Positions 52,249-64,000 of a stretch of DNA of 64,000 nt are shown here, piece after piece. Every line of letters starts with the position of its first letter. The stretch's first letter is position 1. A program made the translations under genes and the position numbers. This DNA is from Margaritifera margaritifera. Lineage: Eukaryota; Mollusca; Bivalvia; Unionida; Margaritiferidae. Location: positions 3,518,501-3,582,500 of the forward strand of contig JAQPZY010001689.1 in assembly GCA_029931535.1 (NCBI GenBank), read 5' to 3'. A model generated the notes under the pieces. The model was not told the origin of the DNA and did no database searches. It saw only the letters and a program-made list of their open reading frames with translations.

Positions 52249-54029
52249 GCGTAAAAGTTCATTTAGACCTTGAAGTGATATATTTCCAGACTTTTAGTAC
52301 CTACTCTATTAACTTTACAAGGGAAGCACTCGTTACAGGCATACCGTGAAAATGTATTACTTTGCTATCTTCATCTCTGAAGCTTTTCTCAATCTGTTAA
52401 TTATAAACCGTCTGCAATTGTTTGTAATTGTAATAAATATTGAACAAAACAAAGTCTCCGTGAAACACACTTCTAACTGGCAAAGGCTTAAGCAAACACG
52501 AATAATAACTATTATAGTTATGTTTGTGCCATTGTTTAATCTTGAAAAATGTATACAGATGCTTGGGTTAAAAATTCACAAACTGTATCAGATTCAGTAG
52601 ATGGTAATAAGATTCGCCGCTATTGAAGCCTAGCAATTTAATATTACAATTGATTATGTTATTACGTCTAGGTGTAGAAATTGAAACAAAAGAAAGAACG
52701 ACTCAAACAAGCTTTCACAATTTCTAAAATATAAATTTAGTTTCCTAAAATAATAAATATTTCAAACAAATAAAGTGAAAGAATTAAAAATAACGTACAG
52801 TTTAGAAATTCCTTAATAATCCTACATGTCCTATTGAATTTTGATAATCTGGAAGTTAATCCAAATTATTCCGAATGAAGTCACTAATGTGTTGATGTGC
52901 ACCAAGAAACACAGTTTTAAATCCAAATGTTATTAATCCCAGGTAAACTCTTGTGAGTGTAGAATATTGTTAAGTTTCTTGAAGTATTTAAATCCAAAAT
53001 GTACTATGTAGATAAAAGATTTTCTCCAGCTGATTTTACAAACAATAATAATCTACCTCAATAACCTTATGATTCTGGAGAACTGCAAAGAATGCCCATT
53101 CAGTGATTATATTGGCATTATGTAGTCTCTTACGGCGTAAAAGAGAATTTAAACTTCTAATACTGCGACTTAGAATGAGTTCTGTCAACAACCTTCTTTA
53201 ACCAATCAGAAACTAGGTCGCGCATGTTACTGCTTGAAGTGCCTTTGCACTACAATTAAAATACCTTATTAAAAATCAACAAGCTATTGACATAGGATTC
53301 AGGTCATAAAATCTGCACGCGGTACCACGTGATTTCTTCATTGTGGATTAAGCTGACCGACATAATTATTGATTTTCCCCAGGATATAGAATGACTCATG
53401 TAAACATGTTGAATTACATTGTGCTTTACAAATAGAGTAGGCTACTGAACTAAATGAAAACTGTTATAATTTAAAGATAATACATAATGCCGTAACAATG
53501 TATACTGTGTAATTGTTACTCGGAGTGACTTTTATTTTTGAGTTGCGTTTCAAAACATTCAACATCAATGCTTTCTCAGTTAACACCATTTGCAGTCATT
53601 ACCTGTTTAACACTTTTCATGCTCATTTCGACGTTGCAATAACCAACGGGAATTAAAATATACCTTTATTGTTATAAGAGAGTGCTTCTGAGTTCATGCA
53701 AACTGTTGAAATGTCCAACAACACTATCTACTCTCTGCAATGAAATGGATAGTCTGCCACTTCTGTTATCATGTGTCTTGTCTAAATAGGTTTTGTTTTC
53801 AAGTAGTGAATCTATTGTAATATAGCTTTTTATTTTGAGCTGTCCATTAATATAGCGGTTTATCTTTTCAATGTCTTTTTTTAATTATTTGCCTGAGTTT
53901 GTTCTTTTATCTCTATATACTTGTTGTACTTCCATCGTTTTCCTGACTTATAATTATTTTCATTTTTTATTTTGTAGGTGCATCACGAATTTTTCCACGG
54001 CATGAACTTGCAATTATAACATTGTCATA
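52249..54029. other. No gene recognised
   Basis: An 84-codon plus frame (52346-52600) shows no motif. The rest is AT-rich without ordered repeats. Confidence 0.35.
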
Positions 54030-54560
54030 ATTTGTATATTTTTATTTTTGTATTCTGTTATATGATCTCTGTTTTTCTGACGATACTCTTCTCTTTTTTT
54101 AGTGACTTATTTTTTCTTTTCTTTTTTTTTCTTTGCATATTCTCTTTTCTTTTGTAGTATTTCATTCTTGTTTCTCTGCTACCTTTATTGACGCTTTTTT
54201 AATTAATTTTTCTTTTCTAGTCTCACAACATTCTTTGCTTTATTGAGTTAGCTTGTCTCTATTGTTCTGGCTGTACTCTTTCTTGCGTTCTTTTTTGCAT
54301 AATTTCCTACAATCTTTACATTGATTTCTCCATTTTTCAAACTCATTTATTAATTTCTCATCACTACAATGTTTACATATTTTACCATCCAGTTTATTAC
54401 TTCCCTGTTTTCAATGCAAAGTTGCTATGTTATCCAATAATAATAAGATTTATTCTCGTAAGGTGAAAGTGGAACTTCGTTTATTTTGTTCTGTACATCG
54501 GGTGATTGTATGACCTGAATAAATTCATTTCCTGGTAATTTTATATTTGTTTGCTCAAAA
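54030..54560 (-). pseudogene. Decayed zinc-binding (HNH-adjacent type) protein
   Basis: The minus strand contains IQVIQSPDVQNKINEVPLSP (54505-54445) and, after a shift, DGKICKHCSDEKLINEF then CKDCRKLCKK (54388-54290), a double CxxC knuckle followed by a highly charged KERKKEYSQNNRDKL tail. This CxxC...CxxC plus K/E/N-rich repeat layout is known from phage- and virus-encoded HNH-associated proteins; no HNH core was found. Low-complexity lysine-rich sequence continues to about 54030. Confidence 0.42.
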
Positions 54561-54643
54561 AGACAATATCTCTACATCTCAAATTGTAAAGTCGTTTTGA
54601 ACACACATTTATATGCATATATATACTTTCTTTTCGAAGTTCC

Positions 54644-54648
<5 letters not shown>

Positions 54649-54737
<89 letters not shown>
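54649..54737. repeat. (CT)n(TA)n compound microsatellite
   Basis: CT run passing into TA, as at 8791-8879. Confidence 0.96.
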
Positions 54738-54740
<3 letters not shown>

Positions 54741-54879
54741 GTTTTTGCTTAACACACATAACTCTTTAATTAATACAGATATTAGCTCATCCTTGAAAAC
54801 TATCAGAACTTTATGTTCGTTAGAAAGATGTTAAATACATCTTCCCTTGGATAGTCACTAGTGTTGTAGAACTGAATAT

Positions 54880-56823
54880 TTTGTTTCATATCATCGTGCA
54901 AATTGTCTGTTTCAGCAGTCTCATCATATCACAGTATTTGCTTTCCAACATGATGTAGTAGAATTCATACATAAGCCTTTTGTTTTTCATACTGACTTGC
55001 AGGCAGTCATCATATATTGCTGTCCTCCTGGCAAACGATGCATCTTTTTGGCACTTGAAAAATTTATATTCATCTGTACATATTTTAACTGTTGTTCTTT
55101 TTCTGCGATTCGCCATTTGCTACCCAAATATAACATTATTTATCAATTTGAATAAGTCTTTTCGAAATCATTGGGTAGCTCTTTGTTTCAAAATGGTAGT
55201 GAAATCAATGTATGATTTAAGCCATGGCTTTTGATCAACCAAGTCAAGTCTTTGTATATTTTTCACTTTCAATCCTGATTGCACGTAAAGCTTCAATTAG
55301 TATGTACAGTATCACATATTTTTTTTTCAGTGTCCACAATAGTTTTGGTACAGTTGGTATAGTATTCTTATAATCATTTATCAAATTCTTTTGCAATGGG
55401 GACACATCATTTTCGTTTGGTAAAACTTCTCTGGAGCAAGGAGGTAGTCCTTGAAATGGTCATGTAAATGTATTGGTATGTCCAAATCCTCTTCTAAATT
55501 CGATCCTGTGTCACTAACATCTGAGATCTTTAACATCCACGTAATTTGTTCATCACTCGACCACATAAATTGCTAAAATCGAGAGAGATGATATATGACA
55601 TTGACCCAGACTATCGAAGTTACCATGACTTTTTATCTTTCCATCATCAGCAACATAATATTCTTTGTTCAACTTGGCGTATCGATGCGATAGCATGCCA
55701 TTACCGCCTCTAATTCCACTCTCAATCATAAAAAAACATGTAATAATCTGTCAAACGTTGAAGTTCTACACCGTAATAGTGCGCTGGGTCAAGTTTGTAG
55801 TTTGCTTTACGTGCATTTCTAAACTCCTCGGAAATGTCACACAACTTCAATCTTAATTATTCGCGCTGTTCACCGAGTGTGTTCAATTTGAAGTGTGACA
55901 TCAAATCTTGTACATACTGGTAATTATCATCTGATATGTTAGAGTCAATCAGATTTAAATAAAACTTTTATTTAGGTGGTGCAGATGTTTCATTGAATCG
56001 TTCAAAACTATCCATATATTTATGTGGGTAAATGTATTTCCTCAAATATTTAGGTTTCATATCAGGTTTTATTGTTTCTTTAAATTTGTCATCGTATAAT
56101 CTTTTAGCCAGATGTCCTATGACTGTTACATGAACCTAAAGCTATCTACAAATCTAATAGTTCTTTTAACTGCTTTTTTCCTTGCCATACTTCATGAACA
56201 TATCTACAATACAATCATTGCCGAATAAAATGTATTTTACCTCTTTGTTGAGTATTATTTTTAACTCATTATCAGAATAATGTTTCACAAGCATCTTGAT
56301 GAAGAGATGACTTTCGTAAGCCAACAAATTATGAATAATGGGATGTATTTGGGGCATCTAAAATTCAAATTACAGTTTCTGTGGGCTGGACCTCTGCAAT
56401 TGGCCGTTAAATGATCGTGGTCTTCATCTGAGAATACCATAGATTTTGAATTTTTTCCGTTCGTTGTAGGATAGACTCGCTATCCTACCCAAGCAGTTGT
56501 AAAACACCTGTATGCAATCTGTACCTCTGTAAACTATAGGCCTGTAGCAGTTGTGTATTGACTTGACGTACATACAGACAGATGAAGGGGTGTGCTTAGC
56601 TGTTTGCACTGTCCAGGGTGCACTGGTCTGAGAAGCTCGTTCACGAGCTGTACGGTATGATTTTAATTTCAAAATCGCAATAGACTACATGTAGAACTTT
56701 CATTTGATAATGATAGGTTGTGAATTTGACAACTGATCTCTTTTCAGACATTATGTCTATCAAATTGTCTATACTGTAGAGAAGCCTTTTGTGATCTGAT
56801 AACTTCTCTTTTGCATTTAACAA
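54880..56823 (-). pseudogene. Family-B DNA polymerase remnant B (protein-primed type)
   Basis: Same lineage as remnant A at 1.9 kb. Minus-strand blocks in order: ExoI HVVYCDFEIK (about 56690); KSIHNCYRPIVYRGTDCIQV (56555); an H-N-C-N finger region; ExoII-like HNLLAYESHLFIK with Glu in place of Asp (56330); YIYPHKYMDSFERFNETSAP (56035), the ExoIII-side linker; YVQDLMSHFKLNTLGE (55900); AHYYGVELQRLTDYYMF (55780); EYYVADDGKI (55660); DLDIPIHLHDHFKDYLLAPE (55490); QKPWLKSYIDFTTILKQRAT (55235-55175); DLFKLINNVIFG (55160); RLMYEFYYIMLESKYC (54985). It ends before motif C. Many stops and shifts. Confidence 0.8.
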
Positions 56824-58411
56824 ATTTAAGCATTTTGTGCAGATATATTTCTTCTCATGATGTTTACTTATTCGTGACGGTACAAACGTTTATAAATCGT
56901 TAATGCCAACATAATGGTACGTTTCCATAAAATAGAATCAACATGTCAACACGCTTATCTTTTTGCGTGTATTTAGTTTCAACTATTTCATACACATTTA
57001 CGGAGATGTCATATTAAAATTCAATTTTTTTTTAAAAGGCATCTGTCAAACCAATGATTGTATCTTATCAAACTATACTATGATGGTTTATATACATGAT
57101 TACTCAGTGTACTTAACACACATTCAGCTATACTATGATGGTTTATATACATGATTACTCAGTGTACTTAGCACACATTCAACTGCAGAGGAAAAACACC
57201 TGACCTCCATATTCATCACATTTTACGCAGGCCTTTTTATATGTCACCCATTCAGGCTAATCTTTATATGAGCTTCTTATTGTTGATTATTACCTATCTT
57301 CATGCAATGTTAAACATTCAATCCTATCAAACATCTACCTCGCACTTTCGCTTATTTACTGTCCAAATGTGGTATATAAAATGTCAACAACAAAAAATAC
57401 CGTTCGTTTACATTATCTATTTCACCTCTGTTCATTATGTTCATAGGTCGTTTTTCTATGGTAAACTCCCTGTATTTACCTATACAAGTCAACTGAACTC
57501 TTACAAATCCAAAATACTGAATTTTCCGAATTATGAGCTTTAAATGTATGGTTCAGAGTCATTTAAAAATTCTAACAAATCCTTGTGATAGTATTAAAGG
57601 AGCCTTCGGTAAGTTTCTAACATGTTTTGGGATAGGTTGATCAAGTATAGAAGTCTTCATCTCTGATTTATTTATCTGGCCAAATTTCAATATATTTTAC
57701 TATTACTAAAACTTTGATATAAACTTTAGCAAAAACCCATCTCTGTACCTAAAACCTCTCTTCTTGTGAGTAGAAGAGATAAAAGCAACCACTTAATTAT
57801 CACCTATAGAAGGTAATTGCATATCTTTTTCCTCCACGTCAGTACTTAGTCCTCATTTAGGACTTTTTGTGTTGCACGTTTCATGCGGCTCTTTATGCAA
57901 GTTATACACGAGAGCAGCTCCTTCCCAAAGAATCTTTAGTTGACCTGCTCTGCTTCATTTGTACACATGGTGGCTTTTTGGGCCGTTCGTTTGTTTGTTT
58001 AGCCATTGTGTCATGAGGCTGCCATTGCATGTATATTGCACAAGACCAGCTTCTCCCTAATGTCATTCTGAAAATTAGGTTGCTTCATTTAGCGCATCCG
58101 CAGCAACTTTAATTTTTAATTTTGTTTTTATTTTTGTTTTGAAACCTATTGTGTGGTGTTTTTGATCTGTGGATTTTAGGTACTGCAGTCATGCCCAATG
58201 TCATATAATTTTTGGCTAACGTGAGTCACAATCCATCAATATTTGGTTTAGAAAATCAATGAATATACCACAGATCTATTGAAGTCAGTTACTATTACTA
58301 TGTGGAGACTGAGTATATTTCAGTATCTCCCTGAAGATAAAATAATTTTTCTAATCTATCTATGTTTTGTCTTTCTGTTTGTTTGTTTGTGTGTTCGCAT
58401 CTCCCTACAGC

Positions 58412-58780
58412 TGAATTAATGTATCAGCTATCAATGTTTGTGCTGGTAAGGGGACCTGTTATGTATATTAATGTATCAGCTATCAATGTTTGTGCTGGTA
58501 AGGGGACCTGTTATGTATATTAATGTATCATCTATCAATGTTTGTGCTGGTAAGGGGACCGATTATGTATATTAATGTATCAGCTATCAATGTGTGTGCT
58601 GGTAAGGGGACTAGTTATCTATATTAATGTATCATCTATCAATGTTTGTGCTGGTAAGGGGACCGGTTATGTATATTAATGTATCAGCTATCAATGTGTG
58701 TGCTGGTAAGGGGACCTGTTATGCATATTAATGTATCATCTATCAATGTTTGTGCTGGTAAGGGCACCTGTTATGTATAA
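58412..58780 (+). repeat. Minisatellite, 52 bp x 7
   Basis: Unit ATTAATGTATCAGCTATCAA plus TGTTTGTGCTGGTAAGGGGACCTGTTATGTAT. Confidence 0.95.
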
Positions 58781-59040
58781 TATCTAAGCCTTATCCTGAG
58801 AACGTTCTAAAAATCTGTGACCATTACACTTATGTACATAGAGCGTTAGTGAGGCGTGAGAGGTGTACATTTCATGTAGGTCAATGAGGATAGCTGGCAT
58901 TGCCATTAATTGGTCAGTCATTAGCTTAAATCAAATATATGATTCGCTATTACACATTTGCTTTCAGAACACGACTCAATCGTATGTTATGGTTGGTTCA
59001 CAACGGGATTTTATTTCACTCTATTATTGATTATAATTCC

Positions 59041-59325
59041 TTATATCCTGTTTTCAAGGCAAACTTCATTTGCTTGTTCAAAGTTTGTGTATATTTTTGT
59101 TTTAGTACGCTGGTAGAAATGTATGTATTTTATAGTCCTGTCACAAATACACATAAATGTGTAATCATCATACTCTTTTAAGATGTAATATAGCTTTTGA
59201 TCGTCCCCAATCAAAAAGTGTTTCCCAAATGAATAGTCGTTACATGATTTGTATCGAGCATTTCTCAGTTCCATTTCATTTGGTGGTTTCGAAATACCAC
59301 ACATGTAGCATTTTATCATCTCCAT
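59041..59325 (-). CDS. Small zinc-binding protein, 94 aa
   Basis: ATG 59325 begins MEMIKCYMCGISKPPNEMEL. A CYMC pair at residues 6-9 is followed at residue 28 by CND and later by CICD, suggesting one or two zinc sites. The rest is Tyr/Lys-rich. A degraded relative starts at about 46710 (MEIIKCYSHGTEILPN) in the collinear repeat. The frame is intact. It probably belonged to the same decayed element as PolB remnant B. The function is unknown. Confidence 0.45.
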   Translation of the reverse strand: MEMIKCYMCGISKPPNEMELRNARYKSCNDYSFGKHFLIGDDQKLYYILKEYDDYTFMCICDRTIKYIHFYQRTKTKIYTNFEQANEVCLENRI

Positions 59326-59577
59326 TTAATTCGGTAGTCACATTTTTATATCACGTTGGTATGATAGCGTTTTAGTAGTAACGTTGGTATGATAGTGCTT
59401 CAATAGTAACGTATCGAATAGTTCTGACAAAGTTCCTGGACCACCTCACTGTAAATCCAGTAGTAAGGAATGTGGTCCAACTATGATGATGAGGTCATTT
59501 TTGGGGTGGTGTTGATGGTGGTGGTGGTGGTGGTGGGTGTTGTTTTATGAAGTAGTGAGAAAAGTGATAGATTAATT

Positions 59578-59796
59578 ATGCTTTTCTCTGTTGTTTTATG
59601 CAGTAGTAAGGAAAGTGGTTCAGCAATGGATACACAACTACTGGAAGATCTGTTATTTGAAATAATCAGTAAATCGTTTTTGTTTAATTTGTTGTGTGTG
59701 GGTACAGCTAAAGTCAAAAAAGGCCTTACTAGTTTAAATGTTACTAGTATCCCAGCTCTTCCATTAGTTATCTACTCACCTAACATTTGTAAGTAA
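59578..59796 (+). other. Open frame bounded by splice-like signals
   Basis: TTTTCTCTGTTGTTTTATGCAG (ending 59602) resembles a polypyrimidine/acceptor, and ATTTGTAAGT (from 59789) a donor. Between them an open frame contains MDTQLLEDLLFEIISKSFLF. It could be a host exon. There is no supporting homology. Confidence 0.25.
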
Positions 59797-59959
59797 TTTT
59801 TGATTACTATGGAAAATAGAATGCAGTCACGGGGTATTCAAGCGGTGGCAATCCTTGCTTTGGCTAAGAACTCTTGTAAGCTTTAAGCAATAAATCAAGG
59901 CTTTGCCTTTGTATTAACTAAGTTCATTCGAAAAATAGACTTTGTTGGAAATAAAAGCC

Positions 59960-60085
59960 ATCTTATTTAAAACGAACTGTATCTGAATCGCAGACTTCCA
60001 ATAAGCAAAACGTATCCAGCTGTTTTAAAAACGCTATGGGAATTTCAAACAAAGCGGAGAACACGTTTAGTGTAATAAATACACT
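59960..60085 (-). repeat. Upstream/promoter repeat with truncated gene start, copy 1
   Basis: Matches 61265-61390. Just inside, the minus strand reads MAFISNKVYFSNELS then stop (from 59974), similar to the start of the 100-aa ORF at 61270 (MELIWNNVFISSNELLA). Confidence 0.6.
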
Positions 60086-60367
60086 AATTTTGTTTCATTA
60101 AACTAGCTAAAAGCAAATAAAATGAACTTAACATTGTATTTGGAAAGGCTACAATGTTTATACCCCGTTGCTATGTCTTACGGACATTGTTTACAAAGCT
60201 GTAAAAGGTACGTGACCTAATTGAAGACTGACCTCTCTCTCAGAACCCCCCCCCCCCCAAACACTCCCCGCCCCTCCAAACCCCCAAAAAACAACAAAAC
60301 AATTATGGACCTTTCAAAGACTTTATAAAGACGATATAAACTTCTATCTATCCTCAGCGCATGCATA

Positions 60368-60370
<3 letters not shown>
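60086..60370. other. No gene recognised
   Basis: Includes a C-run (60247-60258). No coding signal. Confidence 0.35.

Positions 60371-60433
<63 letters not shown>
60371..60433. repeat. (TA)n microsatellite
   Basis: A TA run. Confidence 0.97.
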
Positions 60434-60434
<1 letters not shown>

Positions 60435-60967
60435 CACCCATGACGTCACATCTTACTTCATAACGCCATGGAAAGGAAAGGCGCAACGACCAAGGTATCC
60501 GAATGTATTCCAAAGTCATTTAATTAAAATGTTCTGCGGTTTGGTCAAATTAAAATCAGTAGTTTACGTCATGCGATAAATTTAATCTTTCATTTGTGCT
60601 CATTTATAATGAAATTTATAAAACTCTTCGAATAATTTCAATCTTTTCCTTGCCAAGACTTGCAAAAGATATAAATGATTCGACTCATTTCAATTCGACT
60701 CATTTCATAAATTTCATTTGAAATGAGCACTCAAGCAAGATCCCCTGTATCTGTCTATCTGTCTGTCTGTCTATTATTTTTTTACACAGAAATTGTTGAG
60801 GGGAAGCTATGGTAAAAATGTAAAATAATTTTCGAAACTTACGAAAATTTAATTAACACTGGATTCAGGCAAGATGTATTATGTCGGGATAATCTCAAAA
60901 TCTGTGTGCCCCCCCCCCCCCCGAAAAAAACAAAAACAAAACAGCAAAAAACCAAAAACAAAAACAT
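60434..60967. other. No gene recognised
   Basis: Contains CTGT repeats (60750-60775) and a C-run (60909-60922). Confidence 0.35.
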
Positions 60968-61270
60968 TCATATGGGTCCGCTTGAAAGAAGCTCTTTAGG
61001 TGGTTTTGGTATTTCGAACACACTTGTCATATCGGAAGTAATTTTCTGATGACTGTCGCACAAATCATCCACCAGATATGCACTCATTATGGGATGTCCT
61101 TGTTTTGGATACGCATTATTGAACTCGTTTTGAAATAAAAATGAGGCTTTACTAAACATAAAGTTTCCTTCTGTTTTGTAATAATTTAGTGATGTTGGCG
61201 TGTAACGACTTTCCGCATTTGCTAGGAGTTCATTAGAAGAAATAAAGACATTGTTCCAAATAAGTTCCAT
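60968..61270 (-). CDS. 100-aa ORF of an element gene family (unrecognised)
   Basis: ATG 61270, MELIWNNVFISSNELLANAE, ending LLSSGPI. Composition is ordinary and the frame clean. Its start and 120 bp of upstream sequence recur at 59960-60085 with a gene truncated after 15 codons, so it belongs to a duplicated family with a shared promoter (TAAGATACAGTTCTTTTTAA just before the ATG). No domain recognised. Confidence 0.45.
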   Translation of the reverse strand: MELIWNNVFISSNELLANAESRYTPTSLNYYKTEGNFMFSKASFLFQNEFNNAYPKQGHPIMSAYLVDDLCDSHQKITSDMTSVFEIPKPPKELLSSGPI

Positions 61271-61390
61271 TCTGTTTAAAAAGAACTGTATCTTAATCGC
61301 CGATTTTCAATAAGTATATCGTATCCAGCTGTTTTACAAATGCTATGACACTTTCAGCAGAGCTGAGAACACGTTTAGTGCAATAAATGT
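61265..61390 (-). repeat. Upstream/promoter repeat, copy 2
   Basis: Partner of 59960-60085, with shared GAGAACACGTTTAGTG and CGTATCCAGCTGTTTTA. The adjacent retrotransposon begins at about 61391. Confidence 0.7.
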
Positions 61391-64000
61391 TGTGCGTCCT
61401 TCGGGTTCAAAGATGATCATGACATCACTAACTGGTTTGGTTTCTGTGAGTACGCGAATGTCTGATCAGGCCAGTTTGTGCTCTGAACTGTCTGTGGCAC
61501 ACTTGACAGGAGATGCTACTTGGGTTTGCTTGAACAACTGAAGACGTGCTGCAGTTCTGAGATTTACGCCGTTCGCGCTTTAGCACTGCCTCTGCAATTC
61601 AACTCAGTTCAAAGTCTGTAGCTCTAGTATGGATGAGACTGCGCCAGGTTGAGCAATCCTATACTAGATCTTCCCAAGACTCTGGGTCAATATTGAAGTG
61701 TTTCAAGAAGGACTTTAGAGAATCTTTGAAGCGTTACTTCTGACCACCCTGAAATCGTTTTCCCTCTTTCAGCTCGCCGTAGAAGATCTTCTTTGGTAGT
61801 CGCTCTTATGACATCCTGGTGACGTGACCTGCTCATCGCAGCTGTGATTTCATCAGCACAGTGTGTATGTTTAGAATGCCTGTCCGTGTGAGAACCTCAG
61901 TTTCTGGGACACTGTCCTGCCATCTTATTCTTATCAGTTTCCTCAGGCTGCCCATTTGAAAATGGTTCAGCTTATTGGTATGGCGTCTGTAAACCGTCCT
62001 GGTTCTGCAAGCATACAGCAGGGTAGGCAACACAATGGCTTTATAAACCTTCAGTTTTGTTTGTAAACTGATGCCTCTGCGCTCACATACATTTGCGCGT
62101 TGTCTGCCAAGGCCACACGTGCTTTAGCAATTCTGACGTTGGTTTCATCATCGATGTGGACTGCACGTGACAGTGTGCTGCCGAGAACTTGTCCACTGCC
62201 ACGAGGGTATTGCCATTTACTGTGATGGTAGGCTCAACGTAAGACTTTGCTAGTGCAGGTTATTACATCACCTCTGTCTTCTTGATACTGATTGTGATAT
62301 CAAAAGTGTCACAAGCTTAAGAAAAATGATCCATACTATGTTGCATGTCAGACTCAGATTTGGCGTTCAGAGAACAGTTGTCAGCAAATAAGAGATCACG
62401 AACAGTCACTTCTTGTAATTTCGTCTTCGCTGTAGTCTCCTCCGATGGAAGAGCTTGCCGTCAGTCCGGTATCTGATGTAGCTCCCAGTGTCATAGGCAT
62501 GGAAGGCATCAGTAAGCATAGCAGAGAGCATCATACTGAATAGGGTTGGGACAGCACATTGCCTTGCTTCATTCCATTGGTGACTGGAAATGGTTTAGAT
62601 TACTCGCCGTCGTCCACAACACGAGCGAGAATGCCATCATGGAATTGCATCACGATGAATTTTTCTGGGCAACAAAATTTTGTCATGATCTTCCATATGC
62701 TCCCACGGCTGACTAATCCAAAGGTTTTTGTCAGGTCGAGCTGCAAACACCATGTCTGCGTTCCCTCCATCTTGTCTGAATTAACACTAACTCTCAGGTA
62801 GGAGCCCTTGATCGATGTGATGCACAAGGCGATCTGTTGCTTTTCCGCGTGTACAAGTGGACGATGGATGAATCCTTGTACTCTTGGGGTATAGTTCATT
62901 GCGTCCACATTGACTGGAAGAGTTCAGTCAGTTTCTGTGTCATTTGCGATCCTCCGGCTTTGTATACTTCTGCTGATATAGCATCTGTTCCATGTGCTTT
63001 GCCATTTGAGAGCATGTTAATTGCTTTCTCAATTTCAGTCAACGTTGGAGGATCAGCAAGGGATATGTTGATTTCCACTCGGGGCAGTCGTCAATTGTCT
63101 CCTCGCTGATAGATGACTGTTGATTGAGGATGTTGTTGAAGTGTTCTGCCCATCTTTGAAGTATCATTTCTTTGTCAGTGAGCAGTGTGGAGCTGTCAGA
63201 ATTTACTATTGGAGATGTTCCTGATGACTGTGGTCCGTAGATTTTCTTCAAAGCATCATAGAAGTTATTCATGTCATTCGTGTCTGCGTAGGACTGAATC
63301 TCAGCTGCTTTATTGCTCAGCCATGAGTCTTGCAAATCTCTGAGTTTGCATTGGACAGTTCTCTTGATGTTGTTGAAGGCCGCCTTCTTAGATGATGAAG
63401 TGCTGTCTTCTAAACAGGTTATCTGTAACCGATGTTTCTCAATGGTGACGTCTCTGTGTGGCAGCATCGTTCTCATCAAACCAATCTTGATGTTTACGAG
63501 GAGTGGGACCGAGGGATTTGGATGCAGTTGAGTACGCAGAGCCTCTAAAGGATGCCCAGTTTTCCTCGACATTCTCGGAGTTCATATCAATTGTATCAAG
63601 TTGGCTGCACAATTCTTCGACAAATGCCTGTTTCACATTCTCCTGTTTCAATTTGGAGAATTAAGCTTTTTGGGCACTTTTTGCCTCGTGGTCGTCTGCT
63701 AGGCTGAATCTGGATATTAAGCTTGGAGACTATGAGCCTGTGGTCAGTCCAGCAGTCTGCACTTTTCATGGCCTTCGTCACTCGGACATCCTGCCTGTCT
63801 CTTCTCCTGACGATGACGTAGTGAATAAGATGCCAGTGCTTGGAGCGTGAATACATCCAAGACGTCTTGTTGCAGTTTGGCAGGCAGAAGACTGTTGGTG
63901 ATTAGGAGGTCGTGTTCAGCGCATTTCATCAGTAGGAGTCCGTTGTTGTTGCAATTACCAAAACCATTTTTGCCAGTGACACATGGACATGTCTGGTGAT
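61391..64000 (-). pseudogene. Non-LTR retrotransposon (endonuclease-RT), window-truncated
   Basis: Minus strand from the window edge: AP-endonuclease C-terminal part (LLMKCAEHDLLITNSLLPAK; SKHWHLIHYVIVRRRDRQDV; DCWTDHRLIVSKL, 63940-63720); a helical linker with KNIYG/WAEHFNNILN (63270-63130); RT with IEKAINMLSNGKAHGTDAIS (63030), motif A LQLDLTKTFGLVSR with Asp to Gly (62745), GGD-like end, motif C reading FADN instead of FADD (about 62378); LLYACRTRTVYRRHTNKLNH (62010); RKLIRIRWQDSVPETEVLTR (61940); and a C-terminal Cys/His finger CHRQF..IRHSRTH (about 61490). This is the RTE-like class often misannotated as craniofacial development protein 2-like. Both catalytic Asp changes and many shifts show it is dead. 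The 5' end lies outside. Confidence 0.85.

Larger units (their letters stand above)
57040..59335. repeat. Diverged large repeat, copy 2
   Basis: Collinear with 45310-46715; see that entry. It contains a perfect 57-bp tandem duplication (57072-57128 and 57129-57185) and the 52-bp minisatellite as copy-specific gains. Confidence 0.5.

Noticed and set aside
59578..59796. Confident host exon
   Set aside because: Acceptor- and donor-like strings are common in such sequence and no homologous protein was recognised; kept only as a low-confidence note.

Overview
This is eukaryotic, AT-rich, repeat-dominated DNA from an invertebrate animal. I favour a mollusc or a related marine lophotrochozoan, from the long (CATA)n, (TA)n, (GA)n and (GT)n arrays, the many minisatellites, a tRNA-derived SINE, the mix of non-LTR and Penelope-like retroelements and the animal-type Polinton. 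I find no intact host gene and no tRNA or rRNA gene. Everything recognisable is mobile or virus-derived, and nearly all of it is broken.

The best defined object is a Maverick/Polinton-type element at 10575-26576 (16,002 bp). It has AG...CT ends, an exact 6-bp target-site duplication (AAGGCT, 10569-10574 and 26577-26582) and very long gene-bearing terminal inverted repeats (left 3.1 kb, right 3.7 kb). It landed inside the reverse-transcriptase region of an already decaying non-LTR retrotransposon, whose two halves flank it (10150-10574 and 26577-28680). The unique centre encodes, on the minus strand, a protein-primed family-B DNA polymerase (22672-18620, broken), a stand-alone relative of that polymerase's N-terminal domain (about 18605-17795), an A32/FtsK-like packaging ATPase (17350-16781) and a polyglutamine protein (16769-16470). 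The inverted repeats carry a 77-aa basic protein, a coiled-coil protein and a 129-aa protein of unknown role. A CCHC zinc-knuckle gene is present only in the right repeat. No integrase, protease or capsid gene was recognised.

The most striking observation is that three separate transcription units of this element (77-aa gene, coiled-coil gene, ATPase/polyQ unit) end in near-perfect metazoan replication-dependent histone 3' signals: a 6-bp-stem/UUUC-loop hairpin with CCAAC before it and ACC/AACC after it, followed 12-13 nt later by a purine-rich AGAAAAGAT element like the U7-binding histone downstream element. The polymerase, zinc-knuckle and 129-aa genes lack it. I infer that this element uses host SLBP/U7 processing, which would couple some of its genes to S phase.

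Region by region: 1-5.2 kb holds a second-lineage PolB remnant (+, 1911-3306) and a cluster of small zinc-finger ORFs (-). 5.2-10.1 kb is non-coding with an inverted minisatellite pair. 10.1-28.7 kb is the retrotransposon plus Polinton. 28.1-34.2 kb is a tandem segmental duplication of about 3 kb containing two SINE copies, in which each copy has grown a different minisatellite. 34.2-39.7 kb is non-coding with foldbacks and GC-rich motifs. 39.8-40.3 kb is a non-LTR RT fragment. 40.3-42.3 kb contains unrecognised decayed ORFs. 42.8-44.0 kb is a Penelope-like element with a GIY-YIG domain. 45-61.3 kb is a degraded virus-like region with another PolB (-, 56823-54880), zinc-binding and coiled-coil fragments and duplicated promoter/gene segments. 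61.4-64 kb is an endonuclease/RT retrotransposon (-) running off the window.

Domain calls rest on motifs read by eye. No similarity search was run.
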